DNA of 64,000 nt from Gramella sp. MT6. Lineage in GTDB: Bacteria; Bacteroidota; Bacteroidia; Flavobacteriales; Flavobacteriaceae. Shown here in pieces: positions 52,435-60,935 of this stretch. Below the pieces are notes generated by a model that worked only from the letters and a program-made list of their open reading frames with translations, made no database searches and had not been told where the DNA came from. Within the stretch, counting starts at the first letter, position 1. Each line of letters begins with the position of its first letter. The stretch covers positions 1,831,001 through 1,895,000 of the forward strand of contig NZ_CP048410.1 in the NCBI RefSeq assembly GCF_019357415.1, written 5' to 3'. Both the position numbers and the translations under genes were made by a program.

Positions 52435-54726
52435 TTGAAAAAATCATTAGTTCTACTTTTAATTATTAATATTCTTGGAACCTTTTCCTATGCCCAGGAT
52501 TTTAAAGGAAATGTCTTAGATGCAAAGTCGGGAAGAATCCTGGAAAATGTTGAAGTGACAGATTTGAATTCCGGGAAAACCAGCTTCACAAATAACCGCG
52601 GCGAGTTTGAGTTCGATGAAATTGAATTTCCAGTTGAATTAGAGTTTAAAAGAATAGGTTACCTAAGATCGGTTCAGACCTTTCAGGGAAACGAGAGTCC
52701 AGTTAAGATTTTCCTTCAGAAAGAAATTTCCCAGCTTTCAGAAGTCATTGTAAGAAGTTCAAATATTCCCCAGGAAATCAGGAAAATTCCGGCTTCGGTG
52801 AGTCTTATTTCAGAAAATGAACTGCAACGGACAGATAATTTCAACCTGGTTCAAAACTTCAATTATGTACCCGGCATTTTTGTAAGCCAGGGTGCATTGA
52901 ACACCAACAAGATCAATATTCGTGGGATTGGTTCCCGGGCACAATACAGTACAAATCGTATTAAAGCGTATATTGACGGAATTCCTTTGACTACTGCTGA
53001 AGGAGAACTTACTCTGGATGATTTTGATCCTGAATATTTAGACAGGATAGAGATCATTAAAGGTCCCGTTTCCTCCGCTTTTGGTGCCGGTCTGGGCGGC
53101 GCTATAAACCTCTACACAAAAGATCAAACCAGGGATCAAAGATCGGTCGTGGCAGACTTTAGCTATGGTAGCTTTAATACGCGGAAGACCAGGGCCAATA
53201 TTAATTACGTGAAAGATAGTCTTGATCTCTCCTTCAATTACAATCAGGTGAAAAGCGATGGGTATCGGGAAAATGGAGAATATGACAGAATCTCGATGCT
53301 GGGTTCTGCAAATCTGCTGAATAAAAAAGGCAACTCCTGGTCTTTCTTTTTCTCTTATACGAATTTGAAGGCCTATATCCCAAGTTCGTTAAATGAAGAT
53401 GATTTTCTGAATGATCCTGAAAAAGCAGCATTTACCTGGTATCAAGCTGCGGGTTATGAATCTTATACAAAGAATATACTGGGTATTTCGTATGAGCACA
53501 ATTTCTCACCGAGCTTAAAAAATCAGACCTCTATTTTTTATAATTCGAGGGATGGTTATGAGCCGAGACCTTTTGATATTCTGGATGATGAAAGAAGGTC
53601 TTTTGGCGCCAGAACGAAGTTTAATTATCAAACATCCATTTTCAACAGATCATCAGAAATAAGTTTTGGAGCTGAAACCATGTTCGAATTTTATGAAACT
53701 GGAACCTATGAAAATCTCTATGAAGAAGCTGAAGAGAGAAGAAGTGTGCCCGGCGATCGTTTAAGTTTAAATGAGCAGGATAGAAATTATCTCAATCTTT
53801 TCGCGCAATTAAATATTGACCTTTCTTCAAAACTAACTGCAGAGGCAGGGCTTAATTTCAATACAACAGCATATGATCTGGAAGATAGATTCAATTCCGA
53901 AGAGAATAACCAATCCGGAGATTATAGATTTGAGCCGGTGCTTTCTCCAAGAGTAGGATTAAGCTATGAGGCTTTTGAAGGTAAGAACTTCTATGTTTCG
54001 GCCAGTCATGGATTTTCCACACCAACGGTGGCTGAAACGTTAACTCCGGAAGGACTAATTAATACCGATCTTAAAACTGAAACAGGCTGGAATTATGAAA
54101 TCGGTTTCAAAGGAAACTGGCTGAATAATAGGCTTTATACAGAACTGAATCTTTATTCTATCCAAATTAGGAATTTATTGGTGGCAAGGAGAGTAAGACA
54201 GGATCAATATGTGGGTGTAAATGCAGGAAAAGCAGATCATAACGGAATAGAATTTACCAGTGCATATGAAACGGTTTTATCAGGTGACCTCGTACTTAGA
54301 TTTTTTCTGAATTCCAGTTTCAACTTTTTCGAGTTCGAGAGGTTTGTAGATCTCGGTGAAAATTATTCCGGAAATACGATTCCCGGGGTGCCTGAATATA
54401 TGATCTCCCCTGGAACCGAGGTCAGCTATAAAAATCTTAGTGCTAATATCAATTATCAGGCTTTCGGTGAAATGGCTTTGAATGATGCGAATTCGGGATA
54501 TACAGACCCTTACCAACTTTTAAATTTGAAGCTTGATTATTACTGGAATTTAAGTCGTAAACTGGACCTACATTTCAATTTTGGGATCAATAATATTTTG
54601 GATGAAAAGTATGCGTCGAGTATCGTTACCAACGCTGTGGGGTTTGGAGGTTCTGCACCACGATATTATTATCCGGGAAATCCGAGAAATTTCTTTGGAG
54701 GAGTAAGGCTTAATTTGAATTTGTAA
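52435..54726 (+). CDS. TonB-dependent receptor with carboxypeptidase-like N-terminal domain
   Basis: 763 residues. TTG start at 52435, giving signal peptide KKSLVLLLIINILGTFSYAQ; no ATG nearby restores it, and a tetrapeptide ATG..TGA at 52424-52438 overlaps it. Residues ~22-100 form the carboxypeptidase-D-regulatory-like domain (FKGNVLDAKSGRILENVEV), then a plug (IPASVSLISENELQRTDNFNLVQNF, VPGIFV..NINIRGIGSRAQYSTNRIKAYIDGIPLTT, IEIIKGPVSSAFGAGLGGAINLYTK) and a 22-strand barrel. Likely siderophore- or metal-import related (FecA-like, inferred). No SusD gene follows. Confidence 0.93.
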   Translation: MKKSLVLLLIINILGTFSYAQDFKGNVLDAKSGRILENVEVTDLNSGKTSFTNNRGEFEFDEIEFPVELEFKRIGYLRSVQTFQGNESPVKIFLQKEISQLSEVIVRSSNIPQEIRKIPASVSLISENELQRTDNFNLVQNFNYVPGIFVSQGALNTNKINIRGIGSRAQYSTNRIKAYIDGIPLTTAEGELTLDDFDPEYLDRIEIIKGPVSSAFGAGLGGAINLYTKDQTRDQRSVVADFSYGSFNTRKTRANINYVKDSLDLSFNYNQVKSDGYRENGEYDRISMLGSANLLNKKGNSWSFFFSYTNLKAYIPSSLNEDDFLNDPEKAAFTWYQAAGYESYTKNILGISYEHNFSPSLKNQTSIFYNSRDGYEPRPFDILDDERRSFGARTKFNYQTSIFNRSSEISFGAETMFEFYETGTYENLYEEAEERRSVPGDRLSLNEQDRNYLNLFAQLNIDLSSKLTAEAGLNFNTTAYDLEDRFNSEENNQSGDYRFEPVLSPRVGLSYEAFEGKNFYVSASHGFSTPTVAETLTPEGLINTDLKTETGWNYEIGFKGNWLNNRLYTELNLYSIQIRNLLVARRVRQDQYVGVNAGKADHNGIEFTSAYETVLSGDLVLRFFLNSSFNFFEFERFVDLGENYSGNTIPGVPEYMISPGTEVSYKNLSANINYQAFGEMALNDANSGYTDPYQLLNLKLDYYWNLSRKLDLHFNFGINNILDEKYASSIVTNAVGFGGSAPRYYYPGNPRNFFGGVRLNLNL

Positions 54727-54733
54727 TCTCAAG

Positions 54734-54829
54734 AGACCCTGAAATAAATTCAGGGGTGACGCTTATTGAAATTCGTCATGCTGAACTTGTTTCAGCATCT
54801 ATTGAAGGTTCTCCCGTGTTTAGAATGAC
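54734..54829. repeat. Paired-hairpin intergenic repeat, copy 1
   Basis: Two hairpins, CCCTGAA-N5-TTCAGGG (54737-54755) then ATGCTGAA-N5-TTCAGCAT (54778-54798), with GGTGACG and CGTCA between. The core CTGAA-N5-TTCAG and the TGACG/CGTCA flanks recur at 58961 and 60874 in this window. Lies between the convergent TonB receptor and coaD genes. Confidence 0.72.
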
Positions 54830-54835
54830 AATTTA

Positions 54836-55291
54836 TTACTTTTTTCTTACCACATCTGGCACCATAAACTCATAATTGCCGCCGTGATGCATTACATCTC
54901 TAACCACAGTGGAAGAAATATGTGCTTTTCCTGAACTTGAGATCAGGAACACGCTCTCGATACCAGACATCTTATAATTGGTTTGGCCAATGGCTTTTTC
55001 AAATTCAAGGTCCTGTCCGTTTCTTAGCCCGCGAAGAATAAATCCTGCATCCTGGGATTTGCAAAAATCCACCGTAAGTCCTTTATAGGTCTCCACTCTC
55101 ACTTTAGGTTCATTCTTATAGGTTTCTTTCAAAAAATGAAGCCGGTCTTCCAGGGAGAACATATATTTCTTGCTGGAATTAGTGCCAATTGCAAGAATGA
55201 TTTCGTCAAATAAAGGAAGGGCACGGTCTATAATATCTGTATGTCCCAAAGTAAGCGGATCGAAAGATCCGGGAAAAACTGCTTTTTTCAT
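54836..55291 (-). CDS. coaD: Phosphopantetheine adenylyltransferase
   Basis: 151 residues. GSFDPLTLGHTDI (the T/HxGH motif), and ISSSGKAHISSTVVRDV, the second nucleotide motif (ISSTxVR). Makes dephospho-CoA. Downstream of ddl in the same orientation (51 bases), possibly an operon. Confidence 0.96.
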   Translation of the reverse strand: MKKAVFPGSFDPLTLGHTDIIDRALPLFDEIILAIGTNSSKKYMFSLEDRLHFLKETYKNEPKVRVETYKGLTVDFCKSQDAGFILRGLRNGQDLEFEKAIGQTNYKMSGIESVFLISSSGKAHISSTVVRDVMHHGGNYEFMVPDVVRKK

Positions 55292-55342
55292 CAGGCGGTT
55301 TTTGATCGGTTATGTATGTAAAAGATAATCAGAAAATATTAT

Positions 55343-56326
55343 TTATCGTTTCAGAGCGGCTTCTATGGTACTTCCAAATAGATCTTTCAGGCTAATTCCG
55401 GCTTTTTCTGCCTGCTGAGGTAAGATACTTGCAGCACTAATTCCGGGATTTGTATTCATTTCAATGAAATGAGGTTCTCCTTCATGGAAAATAAACTCAG
55501 ACCTGGATAATCCTTTCATTTTAAGTTTTTGATAGATCATAACCGCGATATCCTGAACTTTTTTAGTGTCTTCGTCAGAAATCCGGGCCGGGGTGATCTC
55601 CTGGGATTTTCCAAGGTATTTAGCTTCGTAATCGAAAAATTCACCGTCAGGGATGATCTCGGTAACCGGAAGGGCCATAACTTCTCCTTTATAGGTAATT
55701 ACCCCAACAGAGACTTCAGTCCCGTCCAGGAAAGATTCAATGATCGCTTCATCATCTTCAGAAAATGCGGTTTTCGCAGCAGGAATAATTTCCTCCTCGG
55801 TCTTTACCTTAGTTACCCCAAAACTGCTTCCTGCTCGATTCGCTTTGATAAAGCAGGGCAGTCCAACCTTATCCACGATCTCTTTAGTATTGATTTCCTC
55901 GCCTTTATTCAGAAAATAATTTGTGGCAGCCTTTATACCGTAAGGTCTAAGAACGCTAATAAGATCTCTCTTGTTAAAAGTAAGGGCAGACTGGTAATAA
56001 TCACAGCTGGTTTGTGGAATCCCTATCAACTCTAAATATGCCTGCAAAAGGCCATTTTCACCGGGAGTCCCGTGAATTGTATTAAAAACACAATCGAACT
56101 GAATTACCTTGTCATTGATCTTAACCGTAAAATTGCTTTTATTAATCGGGTAAGGAGTGTCGTCATCTGCCACTACAAACCATTCGCCTTTAAGAATATG
56201 TACACGATACGGCTCATATTTTTCGCGGTCAAGGTGTTTGTAAACAATATTTCCGCTGTTGATAGAAATGTGATATTCACTGGAATATCCGCCCATGGCG
56301 ATGGCAATTTTTTTCTTCATATTCAA
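55343..56326 (-). CDS. ddl: D-alanine--D-alanine ligase
   Basis: 327 residues. KIAIAMGGYSSEYHISI N-terminus, GENGLLQAYLELIGIP, EVSVGVITYKGE and FIEMNTNPGISAASILPQQ, the ATP-grasp Ddl signatures. Makes D-Ala-D-Ala for peptidoglycan. First gene of a possible ddl-coaD unit; the upstream region is a shared divergent promoter with the PASTA protein. A second ATG two codons on gives MKKKIAIAMGGYS. Confidence 0.96.
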   Translation of the reverse strand: MNMKKKIAIAMGGYSSEYHISINSGNIVYKHLDREKYEPYRVHILKGEWFVVADDDTPYPINKSNFTVKINDKVIQFDCVFNTIHGTPGENGLLQAYLELIGIPQTSCDYYQSALTFNKRDLISVLRPYGIKAATNYFLNKGEEINTKEIVDKVGLPCFIKANRAGSSFGVTKVKTEEEIIPAAKTAFSEDDEAIIESFLDGTEVSVGVITYKGEVMALPVTEIIPDGEFFDYEAKYLGKSQEITPARISDEDTKKVQDIAVMIYQKLKMKGLSRSEFIFHEGEPHFIEMNTNPGISAASILPQQAEKAGISLKDLFGSTIEAALKR

Positions 56327-56350
56327 TATATCCGGTTAGAAGTCGTTAAA

Positions 56351-56382
56351 CAAAAATATCACTTAAAAGGGCAGTCACCAAA
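56351..56382 (-). promoter_or_regulatory. Predicted promoter of ddl
   Basis: On the minus strand TTTG (56379-56382) and TATTTTTG (56351-56358) are separated by 20 bases, a full Bacteroidota promoter match. It predicts a leader of about 20 bases. Confidence 0.6.
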
Positions 56383-56396
56383 ACCAAAGGGTTTTA

Positions 56397-56404
56397 TATC
56401 TTTG
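56397..56404 (+). promoter_or_regulatory. -7 element for PASTA-rluD genes
   Basis: TATCTTTG (TAnnTTTG), 17 bases before the ATG at 56422. No -33 TTG. It is divergent from the ddl promoter; the two -7 elements are about 40 bases apart. Confidence 0.5.
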
Positions 56405-56421
56405 CGCATTATCTAAAAACT

Positions 56422-57045
56422 ATGGGATTATTTCGATTTATATTTAGCAAGACCTTTTTAATTCAATTGGTATTGGCAGGAATCATATTGGTAATTATAG
56501 GCTTTTTCACCATGCAATGGCTGGATTATTCTACCAACCAGGACCAAAGAATAGAAGTTCCAGATCTGGCTAAAATGAATCTTGATGTAGTTGAAGACAG
56601 GTTGGAAGAACTGGACCTTGCTTACGAGATCCTGGATTCAGCTAATTTTAATCCTGATTTTCCAAGGTATTCTGTGATTGACCAGGTACCTGCTCCAGGC
56701 AAATTTGTTAAGGAAGACAGAAAAATATACCTAACCCTTAACCCTTCAGGTTATAGAAAAATTGAGGTACCTAATAATCTGATTAGAAAGACGAGAAGAC
56801 AGGTAGAACCAACTTTAAGGTCTCTTGGATTTGAAATTGGTGAGATCACCTATAAGCCGGATATTGCTGAAGATGCTGTGCTAGAACTTAGGCATAAGGG
56901 TAAATTAGTTGAACCCGGCGAGAAGTTGATGAAAACCTCAAAAATTGACCTGGTTCTTGGAGATGGAAGTGGAAGATATAGAAATAGTGATGCAGATTCT
57001 CTGGATACAGAGAGCGAACCCGAAAGTGAAGTAGATGAATTCTAA
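56422..57045 (+). CDS. PASTA-domain membrane protein
   Basis: 207 residues. One N-terminal membrane helix (LIQLVLAGIILVIIGFFTMQWLDYS), then three PASTA repeats, each with a V..DLAxMNLDVVEDRLEELDLAYEI-like pattern (DVVEDRLEELDLAYEIL, RRQVEPTLRSLGFEI, and the C-terminal KLVEPGEKLMKT), and an acidic tail. PASTA domains bind peptidoglycan muropeptides; here there is no kinase, so it is a stand-alone sensor or scaffold. Its end overlaps rluD by 11 bases, and it is divergent from ddl, a neighbourhood conserved in Bacteroidota. Confidence 0.88.
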   Translation: MGLFRFIFSKTFLIQLVLAGIILVIIGFFTMQWLDYSTNQDQRIEVPDLAKMNLDVVEDRLEELDLAYEILDSANFNPDFPRYSVIDQVPAPGKFVKEDRKIYLTLNPSGYRKIEVPNNLIRKTRRQVEPTLRSLGFEIGEITYKPDIAEDAVLELRHKGKLVEPGEKLMKTSKIDLVLGDGSGRYRNSDADSLDTESEPESEVDEF

Positions 57046-58093
57046 TAAAGACCAGAGAGAAGAGATAGAGGATCAGGATGAGGATGAAAGTCTTTACGAG
57101 CACCATAAATTTGTAGCTGAAGTTGGGCAGAATCCCCTTAGGGTCGATAAATATTTGATGAATTTTATCGAAAATGCTACCCGTAATAAAATTCAGAAAG
57201 CTGCCAAAAGCGGGAATATCTATGTAAATGGAGAAATCGTTAAGCAGAATTATAAAGTAAAGGGAGGTGATACGGTGCAGGTGATGTTCGAGCATCCTCC
57301 ATATGAATATTTACTGGTTCCCGAAGATATTCCGTTAGATATAGTTTATGAGGATGATACCTTGCTGGTGGTGAATAAACCTGCCGGCATGGTGGTGCAT
57401 CCCGGTCACGGTAACTACAGCGGTACCCTAATCAACGCTCTGGTGCATCATTTTGATAACCTTCCGAATAATAGCAGTGACCGTCCCGGACTTGTACATA
57501 GGATAGATAAGGACACCAGTGGACTTCTTGTGGTTGCTAAAACAGAGGAGGCAATGGCGCATCTTTCCAAGCAATTTTTTGATAAGACCAGTGAGCGTGA
57601 GTATGTAGCGATCGCCTGGGGAAATATTGCGGAAGATGAAGGAACCATAGAAGGTAATATTGGTAGAAATCCTAAGAACAGGCTTCAGAATATTGTTTAT
57701 TATGGTGACGATGCCGATAATGGAAAGCCGGCGGTTACGCATTATAAAGTAATCGAACGTCTGGGTTATGTAACCCTTGTTTCCTGTAAACTGGAAACAG
57801 GTAGAACTCACCAGATTCGTGTTCATATGAAGCATATTGGGCACACCCTTTTTAACGATGAGCGTTATGGTGGTGATAAGATCTTGAAGGGCACAACTTT
57901 CACCAAGTACAAACAGTTTGTAGACAATTGCTTTAAGATACTTCCAAGGCAAGCCTTACATGCAAAAACACTTGGCTTTGAGCACCCAAAAACAGGGGAG
58001 TGGATGAGCTTTGATACAGATCTGCCTCAGGATATGGTAGATTGTATTGAAAAATGGCGGGGATATGCTAAAAATCAGCTGGAAGACCTTTAG
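57035..58093 (+). CDS. rluD: RluA-family pseudouridine synthase (RluD-like)
   Basis: 352 residues. N-terminal S4 RNA-binding domain (RVDKYLMNFIENATRNKIQKAAKSGNIYVNGEIV), then the catalytic HRIDKDTSG with Asp158, and TGRTHQIRVHMKHIGHTL. Modifies uridine in 23S rRNA helix 69. Translation coupled to the PASTA gene by an 11-base overlap. Confidence 0.95.
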   Translation: MNSNKDQREEIEDQDEDESLYEHHKFVAEVGQNPLRVDKYLMNFIENATRNKIQKAAKSGNIYVNGEIVKQNYKVKGGDTVQVMFEHPPYEYLLVPEDIPLDIVYEDDTLLVVNKPAGMVVHPGHGNYSGTLINALVHHFDNLPNNSSDRPGLVHRIDKDTSGLLVVAKTEEAMAHLSKQFFDKTSEREYVAIAWGNIAEDEGTIEGNIGRNPKNRLQNIVYYGDDADNGKPAVTHYKVIERLGYVTLVSCKLETGRTHQIRVHMKHIGHTLFNDERYGGDKILKGTTFTKYKQFVDNCFKILPRQALHAKTLGFEHPKTGEWMSFDTDLPQDMVDCIEKWRGYAKNQLEDL

Positions 58094-58161
58094 CATAAAA
58101 GGCTTCTATAGATTCATAAGAAACAAATTTCAGGTATTTTTCGGTTTTTCGACTGATAGGT

Positions 58162-58169
58162 TATCTTTG
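58162..58169 (+). promoter_or_regulatory. -7 element of yaaA
   Basis: TATCTTTG (TAnnTTTG) 22 bases before the ATG at 58192; possible TTTC -33 at 58139-58142. Confidence 0.5.
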
Positions 58170-58191
58170 ATAGAAAATTAACCGAAAAGAA

Positions 58192-58953
58192 ATGAAAATT
58201 GTTGTTTCGCCAGCGAAAACGCTGGATTATGAATCAAAATTACCAACTACAAGAGGAACTCAACCCGAATTTCTGGAAACAGCTGCTAAGCTAAATCGTA
58301 AACTTGCGAGACAAAGCAAGAAGGAAATTTCAGAATTAATGAGCATCAGCGATAAGCTGGCAGATCTTAATTATTCCCGTTATCAGGATTTTGAGGAAGA
58401 TCATGATAAAAAGAATTCCCGTCCTGCCATGTATGCTTTCAATGGAGATGTATACACCGGTCTGGATGCTTATACCATTCCGACAGATAAGATAGATAAA
58501 GTACAGGATACCCTAAGGATCCTCTCCGGGATGTATGGTATTTTGAGGCCTTTAGATCTTATTCAGCCTTATCGCCTGGAGATGGGAACATCTATTGGGA
58601 TCGAACGAAAGGATAACCTTTACGAAGTCTGGAAAAAGAAGGTGACAGAATATCTGAATAATGAATTAGAAGATGATGAATTATTCCTGAACCTGGCTAG
58701 TAACGAATACTTCAAAGCAGTAGATACCAAAAAACTGAAGGTTCCGGTGATTGCCCCTGTCTTCAAGGATTTCAAGAACGGAAAATTGAAGATTATCAGT
58801 TTCTTCGCCAAAAAAGCACGTGGATCCATGGTACGCTACATCATCGATAAAGATTGTAAAACTTTAGAGGATGTAAAAGGCTTTGATTATGACGGCTATC
58901 GCTATAGTGAAGAACATACCGAAAAGGAAAATGAACCAACGTTTATCAGGTAA
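58192..58953 (+). CDS. yaaA: Peroxide stress protein YaaA
   Basis: 253 residues. [58 protein letters not shown] and [12 protein letters not shown] are the YaaA/DUF328 signatures. In E. coli the family limits DNA damage from Fenton chemistry by reducing free iron; whether it does so here is by homology. Start supported by TATCTTTG upstream. Confidence 0.95.
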   Translation: MKIVVSPAKTLDYESKLPTTRGTQPEFLETAAKLNRKLARQSKKEISELMSISDKLADLNYSRYQDFEEDHDKKNSRPAMYAFNGDVYTGLDAYTIPTDKIDKVQDTLRILSGMYGILRPLDLIQPYRLEMGTSIGIERKDNLYEVWKKKVTEYLNNELEDDELFLNLASNEYFKAVDTKKLKVPVIAPVFKDFKNGKLKIISFFAKKARGSMVRYIIDKDCKTLEDVKGFDYDGYRYSEEHTEKENEPTFIR

Positions 58954-58960
58954 TAGATCA

Positions 58961-59031
58961 GTAATCCTGAACTTTTTTCAGGATCTCTGAGAAGCTGAAA
59001 CTCCCGAGGCTTCGGGACAGCTTGACGTTTC
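58961..59031. repeat. Paired-hairpin intergenic repeat, copy 2
   Basis: First hairpin ATCCTGAA-N5-TTCAGGAT at 58964-58984. The second, AAGCTG (58992-58997) with CAGCTT (59018-59023), encloses a TCCCGA-GGCT-TCGGGA hairpin (59002-59017), then TGACG. Shares the CTGAA/TTCAG and TGACG units with copies 1 and 3. Possibly also the terminator of yaaA, followed by a T run. Confidence 0.68.
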
Positions 59032-59048
59032 TTTAAAAAATTGTACTC

Positions 59049-59714
59049 TTGGAACTATTCCACCATAAACATCCATATCCACCATTTATTCCGGAAACAG
59101 CGACCAAACTAATTGTTGGCACGCTGCCACCTCCTCGATTTACCAAGCGGGAGTTCAAGGAAGATGATGTTGATTTCTGTTATGGTAGTCGCGATGGACA
59201 ATTATGGATCATTCTGGACAGGATATTTGATCTGAATCTGAAATTTGAAAATACTCAGGACGCTGTTCAGCAGCGAAAGGATTTTCTAATTGATAGAGGT
59301 ATCGGGATTTGTGATGTTGTTGAAAGTAGCAGGAGAGAAAAGATCGATGCTTCCGATATTGGAATGCAGAAAGTAGAATTACGGGATATGATTTCAATTT
59401 TAAGAAATCACCCTAAAGTCGATACCCTGCTTTTTACAGGTGGAAATTCGAAGAATGGTCCGGAATATTTCTTCAGGAAATATCTGAAGGAGTCTGAGTA
59501 TGATATCAGGATGAAAGTAATTTCGAATAAAGCTCCGAGAATACATCAGTTTTTGCTGGATGGCAGATTAATAAAAACAGTTTCCCTGATCGCACCATCT
59601 GGAGCGGCAAATATTGCTGTAGGAAGTTCCCCTTTATATAAAGAATTAAAAAAGAAGAACCCTGAATTCAATACGATTGATTTCAGGGTTCTTCAGTATA
59701 AAGAATTTTTCTAA
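59049..59714 (+). CDS. Uracil-DNA glycosylase family protein
   Basis: 221 residues. TTG start chosen because it gives ELFHHKHPYPPFIPETATKLIVG then TLPPPRF, the expected N-terminal family pattern; there is no nearby ATG. Family motif A resembles GTLPPPRF and the C-terminal motif SLIAPSGAANIAVG; a TDG/Mug-type single-strand-selective glycosylase fold is plausible but the exact substrate is not. Sits directly after the repeat element downstream of yaaA. Confidence 0.75.
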   Translation: MELFHHKHPYPPFIPETATKLIVGTLPPPRFTKREFKEDDVDFCYGSRDGQLWIILDRIFDLNLKFENTQDAVQQRKDFLIDRGIGICDVVESSRREKIDASDIGMQKVELRDMISILRNHPKVDTLLFTGGNSKNGPEYFFRKYLKESEYDIRMKVISNKAPRIHQFLLDGRLIKTVSLIAPSGAANIAVGSSPLYKELKKKNPEFNTIDFRVLQYKEFF

Positions 59715-59715
59715 T

Positions 59716-59850
59716 TTATTGCAATTCTTTTTTGTCCTGGTCTGCCAGTGTAGTTGGTTTTATCTTAAACTTTTTACGTTTAGGCCTTAATTTACCACTG
59801 GTACCAATTGCAATTTTTCCTCTTTTGGTTTTTTTATCACCTTTTCCCAT
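59716..59850 (-). CDS. 30S ribosomal protein bTHX
   Basis: 44 residues from ATG 59850: MGKGDKKTKRGKIAIGTSGKL and RPKRKKFKIKPTT.., the Thx (bTHX) signature of a very basic peptide that fits into the 16S rRNA head. It is ignored by most length-based gene calls. The start lies three bases downstream of the next small gene's stop. Confidence 0.88.
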   Translation of the reverse strand: MGKGDKKTKRGKIAIGTSGKLRPKRKKFKIKPTTLADQDKKELQ

Positions 59851-59853
59851 TAA

Positions 59854-60009
59854 TTATTTTTTATTCTTTTGGTCTTTAATGGTTTTCTCGTCAAAATCCA
59901 CTTCGTTGGTTTGCTTCTTTCTATCGCCTAGATCACCAGTTAGTGGATCGTTATCACTTTTTCTTCTGTCTTTTTTTCCTCTGTGTTTATCTTCAATTGG
60001 ACCTCCCAT
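59854..60009 (-). CDS. Small charged hypothetical protein upstream of bTHX
   Basis: 51 residues from ATG 60009: MGGPIEDKHRGKKDRRKSDN then DPLTGDLGDRKKQTNEVDFDEKTIK. Highly charged and without helix-breaking or hydrophobic core, so probably disordered. Three bases from bTHX, likely co-transcribed and translation-related (inference). No family known to me. Confidence 0.55.
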   Translation of the reverse strand: MGGPIEDKHRGKKDRRKSDNDPLTGDLGDRKKQTNEVDFDEKTIKDQKNKK

Positions 60010-60080
60010 AATTATAGTTTTTAAGATTTACTCTAATATAAACAGAAGTAGTCTTAAAAGCTGCTAAGAGCCTGTTACAA

Positions 60081-60851
60081 TTAGGTTAAAGCTTTAACAT
60101 TTTCAATAAACCCAGGAATATTTGAAACACCAATTTTTTCGACATATTTAATGAATGCACTGCCAATGATCGCTCCTTTGGCATATTCTGTCGCCTGATC
60201 AAAAGTTTCCCGGTCTTTAATCCCGAAACCAACGATTTGAGGATTCTTTAGCTGCAGATCATTTATTCTTTTGAAATAGTCCCTGGTTTCTTCGCTAAAT
60301 CCGCTTGTAGAACCTGTCACGCTCGCACTACTCACCATATAAATAAATCCATTGGAAATTGAATCGATAAATTTTATTCGCTCATTTGAAGTTTGCGGGG
60401 TGATAAGAAATACATTGATTAGCCCGTATTTCTCAAACAATTCCTGATATTTTTCATGATATACATCTACCGGAAGATCCGGGATGATGAGTCCGTCAAT
60501 TCCAACCGACTGGCATTTTTTACAGAAATCTTCAACTCCGTATTGTAGGATTGGATTGAAATATCCCATAATTATTAGTGGAATTTCTACTTTCTCCCTG
60601 ATGCCATCTAATTGCTGAAATAGCTTTGAAGTTGTCATTCCATTTTTCAAAGCCTTAGTTGAACTTTCCTGAATGGTTGGTCCATCTGCCAGCGGATCAC
60701 TGAAAGGCAGCCCAATTTCAATAAAATCTACTCCGCTTTTTTCAAGATCCACGATGACCTTTTCGGTATCATCGATATTGGGAAATCCGGCTGTAAAATA
60801 TATAGATAGCAGTTTATGATCTTCCTGCAGTTTTTGATTTATTCTGTTCAT
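60081..60851 (-). CDS. trpA: Tryptophan synthase alpha chain
   Basis: 256 residues. Catalytic Glu in GVDFIEIGLPFSDPLADGP and Asp in the QSVGIDGLIIPDLPVD segment, and VTGSTSGFSEETRDYF, the mobile loop. Cleaves indole-3-glycerol phosphate to indole and G3P. Last gene of the trp operon in this window, separated from trpB by an 84-base gap containing a repeat. No terminator is visible downstream. Confidence 0.97.
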   Translation of the reverse strand: MNRINQKLQEDHKLLSIYFTAGFPNIDDTEKVIVDLEKSGVDFIEIGLPFSDPLADGPTIQESSTKALKNGMTTSKLFQQLDGIREKVEIPLIIMGYFNPILQYGVEDFCKKCQSVGIDGLIIPDLPVDVYHEKYQELFEKYGLINVFLITPQTSNERIKFIDSISNGFIYMVSSASVTGSTSGFSEETRDYFKRINDLQLKNPQIVGFGIKDRETFDQATEYAKGAIIGSAFIKYVEKIGVSNIPGFIENVKALT

Positions 60852-60873
60852 TTTCTCTGCTTACTTAAAAATT

Positions 60874-60931
60874 CGTCATTCTGAACTTGTTTCAGAATCT
60901 TTAGAGGCGCTGAACCAAGTTCAGCGTGACG
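60874..60931. repeat. Paired-hairpin repeat inside the trp operon, copy 3
   Basis: CGTCA then ATTCTGAA-N5-TTCAGAAT (60878-60898), a 9-base spacer, and CGCTGAA-N5-TTCAGCG (60908-60926) with TGACG. Same design as copies 1 and 2. It fills most of the trpB-trpA intergenic region and would form two stem-loops in the trp mRNA. Confidence 0.78.
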
Positions 60932-60935
60932 TTTA

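Noticed and set aside
57428..57952. 174-codon antisense frame within rluD
   Set aside because: No similarity to any family, and the S4/pseudouridine synthase gene is complete on the other strand.
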